Source: an uncultured Actinomycetes bacterium
GTDB lineage: Bacteria; Actinomycetota; Acidimicrobiia; Acidimicrobiales; Microtrichaceae
Reading direction: 5' to 3'
NCBI GenBank assembly: GCA_903873135.1
Contig: CAIQNH010000043.1
Coordinates: 1 to 49,706, forward strand
Length of the DNA stretch: 49,706 nucleotides
A model generated the notes under the pieces. It was not told the DNA's origin, made no database searches, and worked only from the letters and a program-made list of their open reading frames with translations. How positions within the stretch are numbered: position 1 is the stretch's first letter; each line of letters begins with the position of its first letter. Below are positions 13,555-21,377 of the stretch, piece by piece. Both the position numbers and the translations under genes were made by a program.

Positions 13555-14112
13555 TCATTCGGACTCGGCGATGGTGATCGACTCGATCACCACCGGGTCG
13601 ACCGGCTGGTCACCCCGGCCCGTGCGGACCTTCTGGATCTCGTCGAGGACGTCGAGGCCGCTGATGAGCTTGCCGAACAGCGAGTAGTCCGGAGGCAGGC
13701 GCATCCCGCTCCCGCCGGAGATCACGAAGAACTGGCTGCCGTTGGTGTCAGGCCCGGCGTTGGCCATGGCCAGCGACCCGACGGCGTACTCCCCCGCCTT
13801 CGGGAGCTCGTCGGCGAAGCGGTAGCCCGGGCCGCCACGACCGCTGCCCTCGGGACACCCGCCCTGGATCACGAAGTCCTGGATGATCCGGTGGAACGTG
13901 AGCCCGTCGAAGTAGTGGTAGCGGGCCAGGAACACGAAGCTGTTGACCGTGCGGGGCGCCCGCTCGGAGAACAGGAACGCCACCATCGTCCCGTGGTTGG
14001 TGACGATGGTCGCCTCGTAGGTGTGGCTCACGTCGATGCACATCGGCGGCTCGCCGCTGAACTTCGTCTGCCGCTCCGACGATCCGTCGGCGGCCGGGCA
14101 CTCGATGGTCAC
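13555..14112 (-). CDS. Cyclophilin-type peptidyl-prolyl cis-trans isomerase
   Basis: 185 residues. The cyclophilin core starts near residue 33 (ATIVTNHGTMVAFLF). It has FHRIIQDFVIQGGCPEG, GSLAMANAGPDTNGSQFFV and YSLFGKLISGLDVLDEI, with catalytic Arg in FHR and the SQFF segment. The first 30 residues are an extension without a signal peptide, so it is probably cytoplasmic. The GTG at 14112 has GGAGG 6 bases upstream. A TACCAT -10-like hexamer lies at 14150-14145. Confidence 0.93.
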   Translation of the reverse strand: MTIECPAADGSSERQTKFSGEPPMCIDVSHTYEATIVTNHGTMVAFLFSERAPRTVNSFVFLARYHYFDGLTFHRIIQDFVIQGGCPEGSGRGGPGYRFADELPKAGEYAVGSLAMANAGPDTNGSQFFVISGGSGMRLPPDYSLFGKLISGLDVLDEIQKVRTGRGDQPVDPVVIESITIAESE

Positions 14113-14144
14113 GGTGAACCTCCGCTCACGCTCTGGGACGCCGC

Positions 14145-14150
14145 ATGGTA
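14145..14150 (-). promoter_or_regulatory. -10 element upstream of cyclophilin-ABC1 genes
   Basis: TACCAT on the minus strand, 32 bases before the GTG at 14112. It would give a short leader with GGAGG close to the start codon, unlike the leaderless genes elsewhere in the window. Confidence 0.35.
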
Positions 14151-14175
14151 ACCACGCCGTGCGCCCCGCAACGAC

Positions 14176-15288
14176 TCAGCGGAACGTCGCCAGCACCTCG
14201 TCGGCCTGCGGCTCGACGAGCACCAGCACGTCGGCCCCGTCGATCACCGTCGGACGAGTGGGGAGCACGACCGTCTCGGGTGGCGCCGAGGACAGCGAGC
14301 GTGCCAGGGCGAACAGGTCCCACGCCGAGGCCGAGTCGTCGAGCACCAGACCACCGGACAGCGCGGACAGGGCGTCCACGAGCTCGAACGGGTTGCGCTC
14401 GGCCCCGACCTGCGCGAGCGCAGCCCGGAGGAACGCCTGCTGCCGCTGCTGCCGGCCCAGGTCGGCGGTCGGGTCGACCACCGCCTGGCCGAAGATGACC
14501 TCCGTGTAGGTGCGTGAGCGCACGTAGGCGAGCGCCTGGTCGCCGTCCAGGGTGACGGGGCCGGCCTGCGGGACGTTCAGTCCGGACTTCACGTCGCTCG
14601 CCGGGTGCGGGAACTCGATCGTGACCCCGCCGATGGCGTCGACCACTCCTCCGAACGAGGCGAACCCGATCTCGACGTAGTGGTGGACCGGCACGTCGAG
14701 CGCCGACTGGACGGTGCGCACCAGCGCTGCCGGGCCGACGGCGTAGGCCCCGTTGATCCGACCCTCCACCTGCGACACCGGGTAGGTGACCCACAGGTCA
14801 CGAGGGATCGACATCATCCGGGACCCGCCGGGGCCGGTGCGGAGCAGGATGATCGTGTCGCTGCGGCGCCCCTCCACCGTCGTCGCCGTCCCGGGCTCCA
14901 CGTCGGGGTCGAAGTCCTCACGCGAGTCCGACCCCACGAGCAGGTAGTTGACCTCGGCACCGGTGACCGGATCGAGCACGTCGGACAGGTCCACCCGTTC
15001 GATGCCGGTGTAGGCGAGCAGTGCGCGGCCGCCGAGCCACGCCACGAGCAGGGACAGGACCACCACCACGACGAGGAGGACCCGGGACCGGGTGCGACCC
15101 CGCCGGCGAGTGGGCGCCGGAGCGGACGGTGCGGACGGCGCCGACGGCCTCGACCGACGGGACCTCGGGGGTCGGGCCGGCGGCGGAGCGGAGGGTGTCG
15201 GTGCGGGCGGCGGTGCGGGCGGCGGTGTCGACCCTCCCGGCGCCGGGACGAAGAACTTGCCCGGACCGGGCGGTACTCCGTCGCTCAC
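14176..15288 (-). CDS. LytR-CpsA-Psr (LCP) family cell-wall phosphotransferase
   Basis: 370 residues: a Pro-rich cytoplasmic N-terminus (1-58), a basic patch RRRGRTRSR, one membrane helix at about 70-88, then the extracellular LCP domain. Domain signs are VNYLLVGSDSRED, the SDTIILLRT strand, MSIPRDLWV with the Arg/Asp pair, EGRINGAY, VDAIGGV, LDGDQALAYVRSR and LGRQQRQQAFLRAAL. LCP enzymes move lipid-linked glycopolymers onto peptidoglycan (arabinogalactan or teichoic-type in Gram-positives). AAGAAT ends 6 bases before the GTG, a weak match to the leaderless pattern. Reads alone. Confidence 0.93.
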   Translation of the reverse strand: MSDGVPPGPGKFFVPAPGGSTPPPAPPPAPTPSAPPPARPPRSRRSRPSAPSAPSAPAPTRRRGRTRSRVLLVVVVVLSLLVAWLGGRALLAYTGIERVDLSDVLDPVTGAEVNYLLVGSDSREDFDPDVEPGTATTVEGRRSDTIILLRTGPGGSRMMSIPRDLWVTYPVSQVEGRINGAYAVGPAALVRTVQSALDVPVHHYVEIGFASFGGVVDAIGGVTIEFPHPASDVKSGLNVPQAGPVTLDGDQALAYVRSRTYTEVIFGQAVVDPTADLGRQQRQQAFLRAALAQVGAERNPFELVDALSALSGGLVLDDSASAWDLFALARSLSSAPPETVVLPTRPTVIDGADVLVLVEPQADEVLATFR

Positions 15289-15324
15289 CCACCCATTCTT
15301 GCCGACCCCGTGGGCGGCGACGCG

Positions 15325-16788
15325 TCAGTCCGCGGACAGGAACAGCGTCTTCGACTCGGTGTAGTGGTCCAGCGCCGCCAGACCGAGCTCCCGGCCCAGG
15401 CCGGAACGCTTGAAGCCCCCGAAGGGCAGCTCGGTCCGGACGCTCCGGTTGGTGTTGACGGACATCACGCCGGTCCGGACGGCCGTGCCGACCCGGACAG
15501 CCCGTCCGAGGTCACGGGTCCACAGCGTGCCGGAGAGCCCGTACTCGCTGTCGTTGGCGATCCGGATCGCGTCCGCCTCGTCGGTGAACGGGATCACCGA
15601 GGCGACCGGTCCGAAGATCTCCTCCCGGGCGACGCGCATGTCGTTGTCGACGCCGGCCACCACGGCGGGACGCAGGAACCAACCGGGACCGAACGCGTCC
15701 CCGCCGCAGACCACCTCGGCGCCCTCGACCCCGGCGACGGTCAGGTAGTCCAGGCTGGTGGCCCGCTGGGACTCCGAGATCAACGGTCCGATCTCGGTCG
15801 ACTCGTCGCTCGGGTCACCGACGACCAGGCGCTCGGTGCGGGCGGCGAACGCCGCGACGAACTCGTCGTACACGCTCCGCTCGACGAGGATCCGGCTCCG
15901 CGCGCAGCAGTCCTGTCCGGCATTGGCGAACACCGAGTAGGGCACGGCGTCCACCGCCGCCTCCAGGTCGGCGTCGGCGAACACGATCGCGGCCGACTTG
16001 CCGCCGAGCTCGAGCGAGATCCGGGTCACGTTCGGTGCCACCTGCGCCATCAGGTGCGAGCCCGTCGCCGAGTCGCCGGTGAAGGACACCTTGGCCACTC
16101 GGGGGTCGGTGACGAGCGACTCGCCGATGCTCGCGCCCGGCCCGGGGAGGACGCTGACGCACGCCTCCGGGACTCCGGCCTCCACCAGCACCTCGCCGAG
16201 CATCACCGCCGTCACCGGTGTGAGCGACGCCGGCTTGAGGACCACCGGGTTCCCGCACGCGAGCGCGGGTGCGAGCTTCCAGGTGGCGATGAGCATCGGG
16301 AAGTTCCAGGGCACCACCAGGCCGCAGACACCGACGGGCACGCGGAGCACCAGCCCGAGACCCGGGTCCGGCGTGGGGACCACTGCGCCGAGGTGCTTGT
16401 TGGCGGCACCGGCGTAGTAGTCGAAGACGTCGGCCATCGCGCCCGCCTCCCAGCGGGCGTCGGCGATGGTGTGTCCGGCCGTGCGGACCTCGGCGGCGGC
16501 GAAGTCCTCGGCACGCTCCCGGATCAGGTCGGCGACACGACGGAGCACCCGACCCCGGTCCGTGGCACTCACCGAGCCCCACGAGTTCGCACCGGCGACC
16601 TCCGACGCGGCGACCAGCGCAGCCTCGAGCTCCGCGGCGCCCGCCTGGGCCACCACGTCCACCACCGTGTCGTCGGCGGGGTTGCGCACCTCGAGGTCAC
16701 CCCCGCTGGAGGAGTGCACCCGCTCCCCGGCGACCAGCAGGGGGTGCCGCCGCACCGAGGATCCGTCCGTGGTCGCTGTCTCGCTCAT
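15325..16788 (-). CDS. Aldehyde dehydrogenase, AldC-like
   Basis: 487 residues from the ATG at 16788, preferred to an in-frame start at 16812 because a -10 hexamer lies between them. ALDH motifs: VVPWNFPMLI, FTGDSATG, Glu in SLELGGKSA, catalytic Cys294 in NAGQDCCARS and EEIFGPVASV. It is divergent from an SDR and a GlnA4-like gene, the combination seen in mycobacteria (Rv2857c SDR, Rv2858c aldC, Rv2860c glnA4). A role in oxidising an amine-derived gamma-glutamyl aldehyde is plausible but inferred from context. Confidence 0.9.
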   Translation of the reverse strand: MSETATTDGSSVRRHPLLVAGERVHSSSGGDLEVRNPADDTVVDVVAQAGAAELEAALVAASEVAGANSWGSVSATDRGRVLRRVADLIRERAEDFAAAEVRTAGHTIADARWEAGAMADVFDYYAGAANKHLGAVVPTPDPGLGLVLRVPVGVCGLVVPWNFPMLIATWKLAPALACGNPVVLKPASLTPVTAVMLGEVLVEAGVPEACVSVLPGPGASIGESLVTDPRVAKVSFTGDSATGSHLMAQVAPNVTRISLELGGKSAAIVFADADLEAAVDAVPYSVFANAGQDCCARSRILVERSVYDEFVAAFAARTERLVVGDPSDESTEIGPLISESQRATSLDYLTVAGVEGAEVVCGGDAFGPGWFLRPAVVAGVDNDMRVAREEIFGPVASVIPFTDEADAIRIANDSEYGLSGTLWTRDLGRAVRVGTAVRTGVMSVNTNRSVRTELPFGGFKRSGLGRELGLAALDHYTESKTLFLSAD

Positions 16789-16796
16789 GCCGAGGG

Positions 16797-16802
16797 AGTG
16801 TA
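16797..16802 (-). promoter_or_regulatory. -10 element, leaderless start of aldC-like gene
   Basis: TACACT on the minus strand ends 8 bases before the ATG at 16788. It lies 14 bases from the oppositely oriented -10 at 16817, so the two promoters must compete for space. Confidence 0.55.
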
Positions 16803-16816
16803 GGTACTCCACCCGC

Positions 16817-16822
16817 TAGCCT
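16817..16822 (+). promoter_or_regulatory. -10 element, leaderless start of SDR gene
   Basis: TAGCCT ends 9 bases before the ATG at 16832; no Shine-Dalgarno sequence is present. Confidence 0.5.
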
Positions 16823-16831
16823 CCGCAGCTG

Positions 16832-17626
16832 ATGGGACGACTCGACGACAAGGTGTGCCTGATCACGGGCGCTGCGGCCGGCCTCGGCCGTGTCGCCGCC
16901 CTGCGCTTCGCTGCGGAGGGCGGCACGGTGGTGGTGGCCGACCGGGACGACGGCTCGAGCACGGTGGACGAGATCACCGCTGCCGGTGGCCGGGCCGGCT
17001 ACGTGCCGATCGACGTGGGCGACGAGGACTCGGTGCGCGACGCCGTCGCCGCCACCGTCACCGGGTTCGGCGGGCTCCACGTGCTCTACAACAACGCGGG
17101 GGTGTCCCTCGGTGACGACGACGGCGTGGTGGAGACCGACGGGTCGGTCTGGGAGACCACGTTGCGCATCAACGTCACCGGCGTCGCCCTCGGGTGCAAG
17201 CACGGCATCCCCGCCATGCGGGACACCCTCGCTCGGGAGGACCGGCCGGGAGCCACGGCCTCGATCATCAACGTGGCGAGCTTCGTGGCGCACGTCGGCG
17301 CGGCCACCCCGCAGGTGGCGTACACCGCGTCGAAGGGTGCCGTGCTGTCCATGACCCGGGAGATCGCCGTGATCCACGCCCGCGAGGGCATCCGGGCCAA
17401 CGCGCTCTGTCCCGGACCCGTGCTGACCCCCCTCCTGGCCAAGTACCTCGACACGCCCGAGGCACGGCAGCGACGGCTCGTCCACATCCCCATGGGACGC
17501 TTCGGCGAGGCCGAGGAGATCGCCGCCGGGGCGCTGTTCCTGGCCTCGGACGACTCGTCGTTCGTGACCGGGCAGTCGCTGCTCGTCGACGGCGGCATCA
17601 CCGCGGCCTACACGACCCCCGAGTAG
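16832..17626 (+). CDS. Short-chain dehydrogenase/reductase
   Basis: 264 residues, classical SDR. It has the NAD(P)-binding TGAAAGLG at 12-19, acidic VADRD after beta2 (suggesting NAD preference), VLYNNAGVS, Ser in INVASFVAH, the Tyr164/Lys168 pair in YTASK and CPGPVLTPL; the C-terminal VTGQSLLVDGG is typical. It precedes the GlnA4-like gene by 28 bases and mirrors Rv2857c beside glnA4 in mycobacteria. Substrate unknown; an alcohol or amino alcohol derivative would fit the neighbourhood. Confidence 0.92.
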   Translation: MGRLDDKVCLITGAAAGLGRVAALRFAAEGGTVVVADRDDGSSTVDEITAAGGRAGYVPIDVGDEDSVRDAVAATVTGFGGLHVLYNNAGVSLGDDDGVVETDGSVWETTLRINVTGVALGCKHGIPAMRDTLAREDRPGATASIINVASFVAHVGAATPQVAYTASKGAVLSMTREIAVIHAREGIRANALCPGPVLTPLLAKYLDTPEARQRRLVHIPMGRFGEAEEIAAGALFLASDDSSFVTGQSLLVDGGITAAYTTPE

Positions 17627-17654
17627 CGCACACCGCACCCGTCCGAGGAGGACC

Positions 17655-19046
17655 ATGGCCACGACCGGGAAGATCGACCTGCCGACGCTGCGAGCACTCG
17701 TCGACGCCGACGAGATCGACACCGTCGTCGTCGCGTTCACCGACCTGCTCGGCCGACTGATGGGCAAGCGGGTGACGGGGCGATTCTTCGTCGACCACGT
17801 CGTCGACGCCGACGGCACGGGCGGCGAGGGCATCGAGGCCTGCAACTACCTGCTGACGGTCGACGTCGACATGAACGTCGTCGAGGGCTACGAGTACGCC
17901 ACCTGGGACGGTGGGTACGGGGACTTCCGCGGTCGACCGGACCTCTCGACGCTGCGGGTCACCCCGTGGTTGCCCAGGACCGCCATGGTGCTCTGCGACG
18001 TGGTCGAGCACGACGGCACCCCCGTCCCCGTCTCACCTCGGCAGATCCTCCGGCACCAGCTGGACCGGGCAGCCGAGCGAGGGCTGCAGGTGATGTTCGG
18101 CTCCGAGCTCGAGTTCTTCGCCTACCACGAGACCTACGACGAACTCGCCGCGCAGGGTTACCGCAACCTCGAGACGCAGACCTCGTCCTGGTACAACCTC
18201 GACTACCACGTCTTCCAGACCAGCAAGGACGAGCCGCTGCTCCGCGAGCTGCGCAACCAGATGGTCGCCGCCGGCCTGCCCGTGGAGTTCTCCAAGGGCG
18301 AGGCCGCGCCGGGGCAGCACGAGCTCAACCTCCGGTACGCCGACGCGCTGACCATGGCCGACCACCACACCGTCTACAAGAACGGCGCCAAGGAGATCGC
18401 CCACCTCCAGGGCAAGTCGATCACCTTCATGGCCAAGCCCCGGATCGACGAGCCCGGCTCCAGCTGCCACATCCACTCCTCCATCTGGTCCACTGACGGG
18501 ACGCCGCTGTGCCCCGGCGACGGACCGAACGGGATGAGCCCACAGTTCCGGGCCTGGATGGGAGGGCTCCTGGCCCACTCCCGGGAGCTGTCCATCTGTT
18601 TCGCCCCGTTCGTGAACTCCTACAAGCGCTACCAACCCGGGTCGTGGGCACCCACCGCCGTGGTGTGGTCGCCCGACAACCGCACCTGCGGGCTCCGGCT
18701 CGTCGGTCACGGAGCCGGCATGCGCGTCGAGTCCCGGATCCCCGGTGCGGACTGCAACCCGTACATCGCATTCGCCGCGGTGATCGCGGCCGGGCTCGAC
18801 GGGATCGACCGGGGCCTCGACTGCGGCGATCCCTACCAGGGGAACGGGTACACGGCGGACGACGTGGAGCGGATCCCGTGGAACATCGTCGAGGCGTTCG
18901 AGGCGTTCCGGGACTCCGAGTTCGCCGCAGCAGCCCTCGGCGAGGCGGTCCACTTCCACCTGCTCCACCAGGTCCGCGACGAGTGGCGGTCGTTCAACAA
19001 CACCGTCACCGAGTGGGAGCTGCGCCGGAACTTCGAGCGGATCTGA
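17655..19046 (+). CDS. glnA4: Glutamine synthetase-like gamma-glutamyl ligase, GlnA4-type
   Basis: 463 residues. The C-terminal catalytic barrel of glutamine synthetases is clear: metal-binding Glu residues in GSELEFFAY and GEAAPGQHELN, the His in SSCHIHSSIW, KRYQPGSWAP, and the Arg/Glu region VESRIPGADCNPY. The N-terminal domain begins VVVAFTDLLGRLMGKRV. It is shorter and more divergent than true GlnA1. It resembles the GlnA3/GlnA4/PuuA group that gamma-glutamylates polyamines or ethanolamine to start their catabolism. AGGAGG 5 bases before the ATG gives a strong start. The exact amine cannot be read from sequence. Confidence 0.87.
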   Translation: MATTGKIDLPTLRALVDADEIDTVVVAFTDLLGRLMGKRVTGRFFVDHVVDADGTGGEGIEACNYLLTVDVDMNVVEGYEYATWDGGYGDFRGRPDLSTLRVTPWLPRTAMVLCDVVEHDGTPVPVSPRQILRHQLDRAAERGLQVMFGSELEFFAYHETYDELAAQGYRNLETQTSSWYNLDYHVFQTSKDEPLLRELRNQMVAAGLPVEFSKGEAAPGQHELNLRYADALTMADHHTVYKNGAKEIAHLQGKSITFMAKPRIDEPGSSCHIHSSIWSTDGTPLCPGDGPNGMSPQFRAWMGGLLAHSRELSICFAPFVNSYKRYQPGSWAPTAVVWSPDNRTCGLRLVGHGAGMRVESRIPGADCNPYIAFAAVIAAGLDGIDRGLDCGDPYQGNGYTADDVERIPWNIVEAFEAFRDSEFAAAALGEAVHFHLLHQVRDEWRSFNNTVTEWELRRNFERI

Positions 19047-19063
19047 GTTCCGGAGGCACCACC

Positions 19064-19519
19064 GTGGGCAGCAGCGAGTTCCGCACCACGCTCACCTGGG
19101 TCGGCAACGACGGCGGCGGCACGTCCACCCGGAGCTACGCCAAGGACGGCGAGCTGGCCGCCGAGGGGCGACCCACGATCCCGACCATCCCACCGGACGG
19201 GACCGACGGGTGGAGCCCGGAGCACCTGCTGCTCGGATCGGTGTCCCAGTGCCACATGCTGTGGTACCTCCACCTGTGCGCCCGCAACGGCGTGGTGGTC
19301 GAGTCCTACGAGGACGCGGCCTCGTGCCGTCTCGTCGTGGAGGGCAGCGAGGGCTCCATCCGTGACGTCACGCTGCACGCGTCGGTCACGATCTCCTCCG
19401 GTGACCCCACGACCGCCACGGAGTTGTTCGCGCTCGCCGGCGACAAGTGCTACGTCGCCCGGTCACTCGCCGAGCCGGTCAGCCACAGCGTCGACGTCGT
19501 CGTCCAGCCGGTCGGCTGA
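19064..19519 (+). CDS. OsmC/Ohr-family thiol peroxidase-like protein
   Basis: 151 residues. It has the two redox cysteines expected for the family: Cys63 in SVSQCHMLWYLHLC and Cys129 in AGDKCYVARSL. The central SPEHLLLGS segment precedes the first. Family members reduce organic hydroperoxides. The GTG at 19064 has GGAGG 7 bases upstream and the gene follows the GlnA4-like gene by 17 bases, so it belongs to that operon. Its last 57 bases overlap the end of the convergent small-protein gene. Confidence 0.88.
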   Translation: MGSSEFRTTLTWVGNDGGGTSTRSYAKDGELAAEGRPTIPTIPPDGTDGWSPEHLLLGSVSQCHMLWYLHLCARNGVVVESYEDAASCRLVVEGSEGSIRDVTLHASVTISSGDPTTATELFALAGDKCYVARSLAEPVSHSVDVVVQPVG

Positions 19520-19882
19520 GACGTCGTCGATCGCCCGGTGGAGCGCCGCTGCGAACCGGTCGACGTCACCGCCACAGGCGTCGAGCGCGCCGGCGTCGAG
19601 GAGTTCGACCAACGAGCCGTCGGCGAGGCGGGCCAGCACCGTCGGCGTGCGCCCCGCCGTGCAGGCCGCCACGTCGGAGGTCTGCTCGTTGCGGTGCCAG
19701 ACCTGCACCGGGACCCCCAGCGAGCACACCAGCTCGTCGAAGGCCGGTCGGCGTCGCAGGTGGCCGTGGGTCACGTCGCACAGGCCGCAGTGACGCCCGG
19801 CGAGCTTCCCGACCACGTAGCGCAGCTCCCCCACCAGCCCGGCGTCAGCGTCGTACACCATCACGACCTCGGTGATCTCCAC
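19463..19882 (-). CDS. Conserved small protein with CxxC motif, function unknown
   Basis: 139 residues from the GTG at 19882, chosen because GGGAGG lies 6 bases upstream and because the conserved-looking part starts there (VVMVYDADAGLVGELRYVVGKLAG). Cys32 and Cys35 form HCGLCDVTHG, a redox or metal-binding CxxC. Similar actinobacterial proteins exist, but I know no assigned function. The C-terminal 19 codons overlap the OsmC gene on the other strand. A glutaredoxin-like or thiol-binding role is only a guess. Confidence 0.65.
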   Translation of the reverse strand: MEITEVVMVYDADAGLVGELRYVVGKLAGRHCGLCDVTHGHLRRRPAFDELVCSLGVPVQVWHRNEQTSDVAACTAGRTPTVLARLADGSLVELLDAGALDACGGDVDRFAAALHRAIDDVSADRLDDDVDAVADRLGE

Positions 19883-19947
19883 GTCCGACCTCCCGGGTAC
19901 CGGCCCGGGTGCGTGGACCCGGCTCCGTCGTCGACGACCGACGGGGC

Positions 19948-19953
19948 TAGCGT
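19948..19953 (+). promoter_or_regulatory. -10 element upstream of glcD-like gene
   Basis: TAGCGT, followed by a leader of about 27-33 bases with AGGGGG before the GTG at 19987. No good -35 is visible. Confidence 0.4.
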
Positions 19954-19986
19954 ACGCCCACACCGTCTCGGACACAGGGGGTCGAG

Positions 19987-21360
19987 GTGCCGGAACTGAT
20001 CGAGTCGCTGGTCGGGATCGTGGGCGCAGGCGCCGTCACGTCGGGTGACGAGGTGCACGAGGACGACACCCACGACGAGTGCCTCACCGTCGAGGCCGTC
20101 CGCCCCCTGGCCGTCGTCCGCCCCACCGAGACCGCCGAGGTCGCGGCCGTGCTGGCCCTGGCACAGGAGCTCGGCGTCCCGGTGACGGCCCGCGGCAGCG
20201 GCACCGGCCTCTCCGGCGCCGCCACGCCGCTGGCCGACGGGATCGTCGTGTGCTTCGACCGGATGGACCAGATCATCGAGATCGACACCGAGAACCACCT
20301 CGCCGTGGTCCAGCCCGGGGTCCGACTGGTCGACCTGGACGAGGCGCTCCGCCCGCTGGGGCTCGTGTACCCCGTCTACCCGGGCGAGTACTCCGCCAGC
20401 ATCGGCGGCAACGTGGCGACCAACGCCGGCGGCATGCGGGCGGTGAAGTACGGCGTGACCCGCCACCAGGTCCTGGGCCTCGAGGTGGTGCTGCCCGGCG
20501 GAGAGGTGCTGCGGACGGGTGGTCGCTACGTGAAGTCGACCACCGGGTACGACCTGACCCAGCTCATCGTGGGCAGCGAGGGCACCCTCGCGCTCGTCAC
20601 CGAGGTCGTGGTGAAGCTGTACCCGCGCCCCGAGCACCAGGCCACGGTGCTCGCCCCGTTCTCCACCCTGGACGAGGTGACCGCGGCGGTGCCACGCATC
20701 GTCGACTCCGGCATCGGCCCGCTCGTGCTCGAGTACATCGACCTGCTCACCATGTCCGCGACGGCCAGCTACAGCGGCCTCGAGCTGGGCATCCCGCAGG
20801 AGATCAAGGACACGGCGCTCGCGTACCTGGTCGTGGTGCTGGAGAACACCCACGAGGACCGCCTCGAGGGCGACCTGGGCGCGCTCGCTGAGCAGCTCGG
20901 TGAACTGGGGGCGCTCGACGTGTTCGTGCTGCCGCCCGCCGCTGCTGGCGACCTCATCGCGGCCCGGGAGCAGGCGTTCTGGATGGCCAAGGCGAGCGGC
21001 GCCGACGACATCGTCGACGTCGTGGTCCCGCGGGCCCAGATCCCCGTGTTCATGCACCGCGTGTCGGAGCTCGCCACCGAGTACGACGCCTGGATCGCCG
21101 GGTGTGGCCACGCCGGCGACGGCAACGTGCACCTCGGGGTGTTCTGCGCCGACGACGAACGCCGGAGCCGTCTGCTCCACGAGCTGTTCGCCTCCGGGAT
21201 GCAGCTCGGCGGCACCATCTCGGCCGAGCACGGCATCGGCGGAGCCAAGAAGGAGCACTTCCTGCAGCTCGAGGACCCGACCAAGATCGCGCTCATGCGT
21301 CGCATCAAGCAGGCGTTCGACCCGTCGGGGATCCTCAATCCCGGCACGATCTTCGACTGA
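19987..21360 (+). CDS. FAD-linked oxidase, GlcD type (glycolate/D-lactate dehydrogenase subunit)
   Basis: 457 residues of the vanillyl-alcohol-oxidase/GlcD family. The PP-loop FAD-binding region is visible (VTARGSGTGLSGAATP), with GEYSASIGGNVATNAGG, KSTTGYDLTQLIVGSEGTLALVTE and, at the C-terminus, the FAD-oxidase cap with CGHAGDGNVHLG and SAEHGIGGAKKEHF, ending ILNPGTIFD. It would oxidise a 2-hydroxy acid such as glycolate or D-lactate. No GlcE/GlcF iron-sulfur partner is adjacent. It is followed after 17 bases by ilvX. Confidence 0.92.
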   Translation: MPELIESLVGIVGAGAVTSGDEVHEDDTHDECLTVEAVRPLAVVRPTETAEVAAVLALAQELGVPVTARGSGTGLSGAATPLADGIVVCFDRMDQIIEIDTENHLAVVQPGVRLVDLDEALRPLGLVYPVYPGEYSASIGGNVATNAGGMRAVKYGVTRHQVLGLEVVLPGGEVLRTGGRYVKSTTGYDLTQLIVGSEGTLALVTEVVVKLYPRPEHQATVLAPFSTLDEVTAAVPRIVDSGIGPLVLEYIDLLTMSATASYSGLELGIPQEIKDTALAYLVVVLENTHEDRLEGDLGALAEQLGELGALDVFVLPPAAAGDLIAAREQAFWMAKASGADDIVDVVVPRAQIPVFMHRVSELATEYDAWIAGCGHAGDGNVHLGVFCADDERRSRLLHELFASGMQLGGTISAEHGIGGAKKEHFLQLEDPTKIALMRRIKQAFDPSGILNPGTIFD

Positions 21361-21377
21361 ACCGGAGGAACCCCACC

